DNA from: Isoetes taiwanensis
Lineage: Eukaryota; Streptophyta; Lycopodiopsida; Isoetales; Isoetaceae
Assembly: GCA_021234155.1 (NCBI GenBank)
Contig: JAJEKV010000067.1
Location: forward strand, 4,707,279 to 4,771,278
Reading direction: 5' to 3'
Length of the DNA stretch: 64,000 nucleotides
Shown here: positions 56,160 to 64,000 of the stretch, one piece after another
Layout of the letters: every line of letters begins with the position of its first letter
Numbering within the stretch: position 1 is the first letter of the stretch
The notes under the pieces: generated by a model
Seen by the model: only the letters and a program-made list of their open reading frames with translations
Database searches by the model: none
What the model was told of the DNA's origin: nothing
Position numbers and translations under genes: made by a program

Positions 56160-57180
56160 AGCATTATTTTCTCATGAAATATAAGGTTTTTCTAAGCATA
56201 CAATTAGCTATACAGAGGACTTCTGTGTATAAGATGTTGGCACATTTTTGCAAAGCTTTAGCATTTGTTGTCAACTATGGCAAACAATGCTCATAGGTAA
56301 AAGATCTTAATTACTGCCTAAGTTAAAAACCATAAAAACCACAGATATACTCAAATATGGCCGATTTTGGCCTCGGGATACAGCCTCAGGTTGGACCCAG
56401 CAAATCCGGCTATATCTAGGCATGTAAGGCATGCCTGTTATCTCCTTGAAGACGGGGAATTTCATCCTTTGTGGTGCTTATGGGCGCGCTTATCCAAACG
56501 GGCAAAAATCTCCTATTGGTAATTCAGTACAAGTGCTTCTTGGATGCTTGATTTCATCAGAGGTATCCATTGATACTGGTGAATATATTTAAATCCTTTT
56601 GCTTGATTTCAAAAGCTTTGCATATTTATGGAATTTATTCTATTTGCTCTATTCATTTGTCACATCAGTGTATTCGAATAGAAGATCTCTTCCAGGTATT
56701 CAGACGATCGTGTTTTTGTGAAAAATCATGATTAAATTGATGGTTTAGGAACTTGTATCCATTTGGCCATTTTTCTTGTTGAATGTTTTAGATCTTAGTT
56801 TGAAGCCTAACATGGATAACAACTGAACTGAAGTATTGAAGCTTGCAATTCTCCAAGTCTTGCTACGATTTTCACTCTAACGTAAGCTCTTAGATGGATG
56901 CAGGTGAGCTTCAGTCCTTGACTTTAGATTGGGAGTATTTACTCAACAAGATACGGTGTGTGAAAACAAGAATGCATGAGAATGTGACATATTCCTGTAA
57001 AACATGAAATGAAATGTGGCAGTCATGCAATGCAGTTGCTTGCACACGCATGCATGCACACACGATAATAATGTTAAGTTTATGGCTAAGAAAGATTTGT
57101 TAGAAATGCACAACGTGCATTCTTGATCTTGTACATACAAACCCTTGTGGTCCAAATGTGAGAGAAAGAACTAAAATCTA
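56160..57180. other. Non-coding part of the insertion in Copia C
   Basis: No domain or gene recognised; AT-rich with short frames only. Confidence 0.5.
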
Positions 57181-57833
57181 TTCTTTCATATCCTTTCATT
57201 GAACCATTCTAAAAAAGCAAAATGCTATTGTTGGCCATTGAAAAGTCAAGCTCTAGAGGCATTTACGATGTTTGTAAATGAAATGGAAATAGAGACAAGA
57301 AAGAAATTGAATTATATAAGATATGATAGGAGGGTGAATACTTATCAAGAAAGTTTATTCATTCTTATATTGCACATGAAATCAGGAGACAATTAAATGG
57401 GTAGTCCACAACAGAATGGTGCTGCAGGAAGAAGAAATAGGACTGTGATAGATGATGTCAAAACAATGCCAATATTTCCATGGTCACCAAACCATATCTC
57501 CGTGGACGCACTCAAGGCTGGCAAGCTTGAAAGGTAAGTTTCCTAATCATTTATGGCATAATGTAGATCATACGGATTAATCTAGGTTTAAGACCTACAA
57601 ATGCTTGGCTTATATTCATGTGCCAGGTAGTATAATTGATTGAACTCCAATAGTATAAGGATAGCAATGGGTATGCTAATTTGGACCAGCTCCATTTGGT
57701 CAAGGAACCTTTTGGAAATAGGTATAATGAAGGAGGCTACAAACTTTTTTGAAACCTTCCTAAAGGATTGGATCACAAATGATTTCATTATGGAGCAAAG
57801 GCGGTCTTTGGCAAGGCTAACACATGCTGCACT

Positions 57834-57949
57834 CCCAAATAAAGAAGTTGTTGAAGGAAGCCTTGGAGGTCTTTGACAGCCTTAGATTCTATAATGCTAC
57901 TTTTCCCAAATAAAGAAGTTGTTGAAGGAAACGTTGGAGGTCTTTGACA
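57834..57949. repeat. Tandem ~45-bp duplication
   Basis: CCCAAATAAAGAAGTTGTTG and GGAGGTCTTTGACA recur 71 bp apart. Confidence 0.8.
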
Positions 57950-58424
57950 AGAACTCAAGGGAACTATAGGCCAACCACCATAAGGGAGCACAAAAATATG
58001 CAAAGAACCTGGAGTCAACTACAATTCATCATGTAAGCTTTGCACCTTCACTAAGAGATGACAATAAGGGAAGCTACTGCCAATCCATAAAAGGAAGGAA
58101 TCTTTCAGGGAGATCTTTAGGACCAACAGAAGGGGATGGATAAAGAAGGTCATTCTATCGACAAGAGGGGAAGGCTGGATAATAGAATGTATAGAAAAAA
58201 CAATCAAAGGTCCTCAATGAACCCAAAGCTTAAAGAATTATTGGATATGATGACACTAATCAGAGATAAACAACAAAGGAAAAGACGTTGTATTTCAGGT
58301 TAGACGGTCATAATGCCTGAGGTTGGAAAGATGATGGAATGGGAGAAGCCTTATTAGCAGCAATTGAAGAAGAAGATTGGAGTGAGAACGACCCGATGAT
58401 GATCTATGCTGATATAGGATCAGC

Positions 58425-58605
58425 ACCTTCTTGAACTCAAGGATGGAGAACTTCCCTTGGAACTTGTCCTTAACTCAAGGAATTTGGTAGTTACAAGGAG
58501 AAGGGCATGTAGAGAACAATTGATCAAAAAAAAATTTACAAGAAAAGAAGAAACCACTTGGGAAAAGGAAGAGGATTTAAAAAGGAACTTTCCCTCTTTT
58601 TGAAT
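58425..58605 (+). pseudogene. Ty3/Gypsy integrase chromodomain remnant
   Basis: A 58-codon open stretch reads LLELKDGELPLELVLNSRN, RRRACREQLIKKKF, EETTWEKEEDLKRNFPSF, then stop. The end matches the chromodomain tail of plant chromoviruses (EATWE.EEDM...FP), with the first aromatic positions weakly kept. Upstream Gypsy domains are not readable. Confidence 0.65.
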
Positions 58606-58610
58606 TCCTA

Positions 58611-60300
58611 AATCAAGAAAGCATGCTATCGAGAGAATGTGTTTGTGTTTAAAGCTATGTAATATGCATAAACCTTTGTGACCTTATAATTTTGGATATA
58701 ATTTCTTGATGATGAAGCACTACCTTGTTTACTTAAATGTTCTAGCTAATCTTGTTAGAGTAATTGTAATAACGCCAAGAATAACATTCTCTTCTTTGGG
58801 GTGAGTGTTTTTTTTTTTTTTAATATGTATATCCATGTCTATCTTCTCATAATTATGGAGTCGTCTAGTAGAGCATGGCACTTGCCTTAATACACTTAGG
58901 ATAAAACATATTGCTTGAAGGATTTAAGTTGGAACTTGTCAAAGATATTAGAGCTTTGAAGTGTAAAATATCCTTCCTTACAAAGTTAAAAGCATTTGCA
59001 TGCATTTTTTTTTAAGATGCATGTAAGACACTTGGCTACTGAAAAGCAAAAAGGCTTGCATGCATTGTCTACCAAAGATTTTTTGCTTTCTATGATAACC
59101 TATGTATTGTATATCATCATAAAGCTTGCGGTAAAACTTGTGGCCCGTACTTGGCAACTTCAAGGTACGTGGTAGTCTATTTTTATAATATTATACACAT
59201 GTTGCATGTACCATGGGGTGTCCATTACGAATAGCACATTTACCATTTGTTTTAAATAAGAAGTGACATTAAGGCATCTTTAGATAAAATGCTTAGGCCC
59301 TAGAACTTCTTCAGGTTGTCGACTCTACTCCAAGCTAAGAAGATTGGCTCTGCTCCACACGGATTAACATGTGATTCTCTGGAACAACCCAAAATGGCGG
59401 TGGCTAGGGTGCAGCGCCATACAGCACCAGATAATGGGTATGATGGTGAAACAGGGATGGGGTCTTACCTAGCGTGGCTACAGAACTCCTACAGTGTGCT
59501 AGCTTTATAGTCGGTCATTGAACGTGGGCCGGGTATGGGTCTGACACTCCCTGGATCCCCGGATGAGTGCCTATATGGACGTCTTGGGACTTGAACAGGC
59601 AGGTGAGCCAGCCTTTAGATTTAGGGGAGTAAGTCGGGTACGGATGTGGGGGTCATTGATGTGGCACGTGTTCTCTAGCACACCCAGGGATCCGTCATGC
59701 CCGGGGAGGGGACACCTCCCTGACCTGCCTCGTTGGATCGGGGAGATGTAACCTGGAGTAGTCTCATAGGGTGATTCCATGAGATTGCATCTCCGAAAGG
59801 CTACAATCATGCCATAACATGTTTCAGCCTATCTGCAAAGTGTGCACAGGAGGGGCGGATGGAGTGGACCACCCTAGCCATTGTTCTATGCCAGCCAACG
59901 CCATGTTATACCTCTATCTGATGATATGAGGCCCTGACCGTCAGTCGACCCCATGGAGTCTGAGCCCAGGATAGAGCCCTTGTTTATGGTATATTGCTTA
60001 TGTTATCTTGTACTTGTGTTACCATGTAGATGATGATGATGATGGATGGACCATCCTTCGTGGTGGTATATTATTTTGAGCATGATTGCTGTGTGCTAAC
60101 ATGTATGTACGCTCCCGCTGTATAGGATTCCCATAGAGGACGTGGGACGAATCACACCTCCGTGTTCCTTACCCAGACACTTGGCCATCCCACGAGGTCT
60201 GAGTTAGACGAATGGTGATGTAGTTGCCACGGAAGGGGATTCCCCCATATCTATACGACGGGAGCATCGTATAGATTCAGGGAGCGTCACATCGTGCACC
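58611..60300. other. No gene recognised; possible Gypsy LTR remnant
   Basis: 58611-59300 is AT-rich with a T15 run at 58809. 59300-60290 is more GC-rich, with an (ATG)n run at 60029-60045 and a CTATACGA dyad near 60250. The composition suggests an old LTR or solo LTR, but I cannot define its ends. Confidence 0.35.
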
Positions 60301-60465
60301 TTCTCACTACTTTCCATCTTTCGCTTTTCCAATTCATATTTCATGTCCTCAACTTTCCGGAGCACTTTAGCCATTCCATCAATTGCACTAGATTTCCTCT
60401 TCCTACTGCTAGAACCAGCCTCTCTATCTCTTTAATCAGATTCACTCGCCTTGCATCTCATAAGT
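60300..60465 (-). pseudogene. Fragment of charged (trihelix/transposon-partner-like) protein
   Basis: The minus strand reads AGSSSRKRKSSAIDGMAKVL then RKVEDMKYELEKRKMES, a coiled-coil-like end preceded by a stop. It looks like the C-terminal part of a Myb/trihelix-type protein often carried by Harbinger-like elements. Too short to assign. Confidence 0.35.
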
Positions 60466-61072
60466 ATTAAGTGAACATAATATTTGTACAGTAGGTTTGA
60501 CATGTCTATTCTGAAGTAGCACAAATGAAACTCGTTAGTATTATACCTATTCCAGAATAGGGGAAAAGTTAAAATTTAAAGTTATTATAGAACAATTGAA
60601 GGAAATGTTTCAAAGCGTGTTGTTTATTCTAAAATAGCACAATCGAAGCCTTTGGAGCATTTAATTGATTGCAGATTAAGTTTCACTATTTGTAGTGATC
60701 CCACTTGAGGTTTCTCACTTGCTCTGTTTAACTTTTTTTAGTGGTTGTTTTTAATAACATAATAATAAGTAGTAATTTATAGATCCAACCTTCGAGGTAT
60801 TTTTTGGGTTGCCCCTAGGGGGCAAACCCTTGTTTATGTGGGCTTTTGGCATAACCTAGGTATATGCTAGAATATCCCTAAGATATGCTGGTGACTGCTC
60901 AAAACTTATGATTGGCTGTAAACTCTCGGTCACTTCCGTTGGTGGGCAGAAGCTCTGGAAGCCGGCTAACCGGAGAGGTCTTTTTTTTTTTCACGCACTC
61001 TCGACGCTCAGATGAGCAGATGCACATGCATGCTCAAATTGTATCCAATATCCTTGTCGAAATTGAACAGAC
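60466..61072. other. Upstream region of FAD monooxygenase gene
   Basis: No gene. Contains a near-palindrome, GGGTTGCCCCTAGGGGGCAA plus ACCC, at 60806-60829 and a CT/T-rich stretch before the start codon (60980-60992). Confidence 0.5.
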
Positions 61073-62029
61073 ATGAAGATTTGTGCTTCAATCTCTCATC
61101 AGTTTATAATTCCCTGTGAACGTTTTGAATTCTTTGCAACCCAGATCCATTTTCGCCCGCATTCTAAGATTAAAGCTATGGCACAAGGGAATCAGATAAA
61201 AGTGCAAATGGATGAGGATGAAAATAAGAGCAAAGTTATTGACAAGGCCATTATTGTGGGAGGTGGATTAGGTGGTTTAGCAGCGGCTTTGCTTCTTCGT
61301 AGCAGAGGTATTGACGTTCAGGTTAGTTTTCAAGCTCGCCAAACAATGTTTGTTTATTGTTTTCCCCTCTTTTGTTCATTAGAAAAACGGAAAAGAAGCT
61401 CTGCTAAGGATGATTAACTGTCTTTGAATTTCCTGGTCAATTTTCATGCCCTTGTCCACCAGATATATGAAAAAAGGGAGACCATCTCTGGAGGTGAAAG
61501 GCACATTGATTTCGATCTTTCCAAATGGATGCAGAGTTCTAGAGAAGATGGGACCTGACATTTTAAATTGTGTAAGACACTATTCCTCATGGTCATGCAT
61601 CTCTGCACACCTATTATTCTGATTAGGCCTGTCTTTATCGTACATGTATGTTTGGAGTTTTCTCTTCTACCTCTGAAACATATAAGGCTATTTATCCCAA
61701 AAGTCTCTTGGCAATGGCTGGCTCGGTTGTTGCTGATTTTCTTTGAATATGCTTGCAATATAAACCGTAGATTATGGCTTAGCTATCCAAGTGCAGGTAA
61801 TTTTAGAAATATAGCAATGTGAACAATCTACACAGTGCGAAATCATAATATAAAGAAGTTGATTTTAGTTTCACCTTTATAATAGTGTTTCATGACTTCT
61901 TGGCTCTAACATTGGTTGTTATGAATTATATGACATGCTGTGTAGATAAGCTAGTGAATTTGAAAAGATAAAAAGTTTGAATGCACTTCTGTTGAGAGCC
62001 TTAAGTTCATGCCACATATACTTCCAACA

Positions 62030-62535
62030 TTTTCCACCACAGTAGACACCACATAGCATACATTACAGACATTCATCTTACACCTCGTTATTCACCACAC
62101 TAGGCACTACAAAGCATATATTACATAATTTATTGTACACCATATTTTTCACCACACTAGGCACCACATAGCATATATTACAGCATTTGTTTTACACCAT
62201 ATTTTTCACCACACTAGGCACCACATAGCATATATTACAGATTTATTTTACACCATGTTATTCACCACACTAGGCACCACATAGCATATATTACAGATTT
62301 ATTTTACACCATGTTATTCACCACACTAGGCACCACAAAACGTATATTTAGAGCATTTATTTTACACCATATTTTTCACCACACTAGGCACCAAATATCA
62401 TATATTACAGCATGTATTTTACACCATGTTATTCACCACACTAGGCACCACAAAGCATATATTTACAGCATTTATTTTACATCACGTGCCTCACCACACT
62501 AGATAGCACATATCATATATCACAGCATTAATAGG
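62030..62535. repeat. ~58-bp tandem repeat in intron 2
   Basis: About eight units of TTCACCACACTAGGCACCAC, AGCATATATTACAG and TTTATTTTACACCAT, 52-63 bp apart. It may be the terminal region of the element that follows, since CACCACA also ends the intron insertion near 63630. Confidence 0.85.
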
Positions 62536-62639
62536 CACCACATACCACAAGCAATCACTAACCACACCAACCACATATCACAAGCAATCACTAACCACAT
62601 ACCACATACCACATTAACAATAGAAAATGTGGTGAAGAT

Positions 62640-63547
62640 GAAGAAATGAAATAGCCTGTGATTCTTCCAGATAGTGAGTGGCATGATCCTCTCTTACATT
62701 TCGTTCCAATCTTCTGAACTTAACATCCTTTGCATTTGGAGAGACCCTACTGTTTTCGGTCCAAAATTGCTGCACAAGTTCTATGACAGAATTATCTGCT
62801 CTTCTAACTCTTTTGTACAAAACCCATTTCCCCCCTTTGCAATCTATCTCTTCCCTCTTCAATTTTGCTTTGGTAAGATTCCTAGGATGAACATCCAGCA
62901 GTTTACCAAAACCCCGAGCACTGACAGGATTAGCACTTTCGGTAGTGCTTCCTCTTACGGCCATAGCAAGGCAACTACTCTTGGCTGCTAAACTGTCATT
63001 GTTGTTAGATTTCTTCACATGTTGAATGGAAGCCTTGAGGTTTGCTGACCACAATGCTCTTGGCTTGCAAATCTTTCAGCTCTTCACCAAGTACGCTGTA
63101 CATTGTGTCATTTTCCAGGAAATCTCGTAAAACCTCTTTCTTATCACTGTCAGCCAAGCCTTTAGTGGTGCTATGAAATGAAGATAATAATTTCAACACC
63201 ATCCGACGCCTAGTAGAGGCCGTTCTGGTGGATCCTCCCTCTGCTGATGCAATTTTTGCTAATTCTTCTTTAGCTTCCCTTTTTCTTTTCCTTTGGCATC
63301 TTTTATGATCCCGTTCTTGTTCTGGAGTTCTCTTTCTCATACCTGTGCTCCGGTTTGAGATTTTAGGCAGATTTGCTTCCAAATTAGCTTCCAAATTAAA
63401 TGATTCAACGTATGAACCGGATTGATCCACAACCGGATTAAGCGCCATAGCCGTGTGCTTCAGGAAAGGCGCGGGTGGGTTTAGGAATCGATTAGGTGGA
63501 AATTGGAATGGGACGGGTGGCGTAGGAATCGGGTTGTTGCAGTTCAA
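62640..63547 (-). pseudogene. Transposon-like protein in intron 2, antisense, one frameshift
   Basis: Two overlapping minus-strand frames, 63547-63005 (180 codons) and 63054-62614, join by one frameshift near 63040 into one ~300-residue protein. It has a Pro-rich N-terminus, a very basic segment (TPEQERDHKRCQRKRKREAK, about residues 90-110), a helical region (LLSSFHSTTKGLADSDKKEV), and a C-terminal part WVLYKRVRRADNSVIELVQQ, FWTENSRVSPNAKDVKFRR, HATHYLEESQ. Proteins with the pattern V..F...(S/T)R.SP..KD...R accompany DNA transposons of uncertain family. I do not recognise this one more precisely. Its position in an intron, opposite to the host gene, fits an insertion. Confidence 0.5.
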
Positions 63548-64000
63548 GAAATGATCGAATACGGGCAGTTATGCACTAGGCGCCAAACAAACATTTAAAA
63601 TCGCACCACAAATTTGATATCTCCCACCACATTTTTAGGGGGGACACCCAGGGTGTTCCACTACAACATGCTTTCACCCATGGATTGCCTATGATCCCTA
63701 TTCTATGGCAGGATGCCTTGAGAATTCTTTCTGAAGCATTGCCTGATGTCTGTAAAAACACTGGCTATGAATGTACTGGTATCTCACAGGTATGTTCATG
63801 TTGGTGATTTAAAATCATTTGGATAAATTTCAGTTTAGCTGATAATGCTTAGAAATGCTGGTGGTTGACTGTCAGCTTGAAAATGCAGAACTCTGCTGGA
63901 GCAACACCTCACTTCAGAAAGGGAAATGAAAATTTGTCTATAGAGGTATGCTGCAAGGGAGCTTTACTAACTAAGGGAGCTTTGCAAGCAGGCCATACTG

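Larger units (their letters stand above)
54940..57650 (+). mobile_element. Copia C: heavily decayed Copia element
   Basis: Pieces in Copia order on plus: gag knuckle-like CYYCGKNGAH (about 55010) and CGESGYVAAKC (about 55090-55120), a post-protease phrase HVKVANRELQIGEGNGLLQL (about 55370), KELKFFAKRVWNLFQ and MKMWHN (55570-55680), then, after ~1.5 kb of other sequence, integrase LEAFTMFVNEMEIETRKKLNYIR (57250-57320) and PQQNGAAGRRNRT (about 57410), in which Gly replaces the catalytic Glu. It is closest to Copia A in wording. Many stops; no RT seen. Confidence 0.75.
61073..64000 (+). pseudogene. FAD-dependent monooxygenase gene, 5' part, frameshifted in exon 2
   Basis: Exons 61073-61321, 61463-61571, 63652-63789 and 63889-63945, each bounded by AG and GT, continue beyond the window. 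Exon 1 encodes a possible organelle-type N-terminus, then KAIIVGGGLGGLAAALLLRS, the FAD-binding GxGxxG (residues 63-68). Exon 2 starts IYEKRETISG and should continue to LISIFPNGCRVLEKMGPDIL, but one extra base near 61492-61498 shifts the frame (109 nt instead of 108). Exon 3 (PMIPILWQDALRILSEALP) and exon 4 are open. The family includes zeaxanthin epoxidase-like and salicylate hydroxylase-like oxygenases; I cannot choose among them. An alternative start is 61178. If the extra base is a sequencing error, the gene is intact so far. Confidence 0.75.

Overview
The window looks like nuclear DNA of a land plant with a repeat-rich genome. It holds spliced plant-type genes with GT-AG introns: a chalcone isomerase-like protein, an HMA-domain protein and an FAD monooxygenase. 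Most of the rest is Copia, Gypsy, LINE, CACTA-like, Harbinger and MITE-type material. I cannot name the species. The LINE type and repeat load would fit a fern or other non-flowering plant, but that is inference.

Layout. 1-2350 is AT-rich with a faint ~350-bp periodicity. 2355-7429 is a 5'-truncated Copia element (Copia A, +) with a 3' LTR, interrupted by a 1.1-kb two-module element. 7452-11048 holds a 1.1-kb element carrying a TGCATG microsatellite, a MITE and a decayed LINE (-). 11049-18010 is largely non-coding, with a small HMA-domain gene (-) and sets of GTGTATTCCGGAATACAC palindromes. 18011-27946 is an array of eight head-to-tail ~396-bp monomers, split by a 6.7-kb CACTA-like element (19069-25762). 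27948-31800 is a second Copia (Copia B, -), itself interrupted by another two-module element.

At about 31800 the sequence jumps back into Copia A. From 31801 to about 45173 the same series (Copia A 3' end, LTR, HMA gene, palindromes, Copia B) is repeated in direct orientation: a tandem segmental duplication. Comparing the copies exposes empty and filled sites. The 8-mer array with its CACTA-like element and the element inside Copia B are only in copy 1; a 590-bp insertion is only in copy 2; LINE-type and TGTAGCA-type elements sit at different places and orientations in the two copies. Copy 2 also keeps the Copia B gag, primer-binding site and a short 5' LTR (to 46158).

46159-52940 contains a Harbinger transposase remnant, a large fold-back that carries a PPR-like fragment, decayed coding sequence and a MITE. 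52942-53892 (-) is the clearest host gene: a complete five-exon type IV chalcone isomerase-like (CHIL) gene of 214 codons, with catalytic positions changed as in non-catalytic CHIL proteins. 54940-58610 holds a decayed Copia and a Gypsy chromodomain remnant. 61073-64000 (+) is the 5' part of a FAD-dependent monooxygenase gene with a one-base frameshift in exon 2. Its second intron holds a tandem repeat and an antisense transposon-like protein gene.

The most unusual signal is a structured module shared by four elements (two two-module elements and two LINE-type elements). A conserved core ending in GGGGTTTTTTAATC is enclosed each time by a stem whose sequence differs but whose pairing is kept. 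The two-module elements also have termini that differ between copies while remaining self-complementary.
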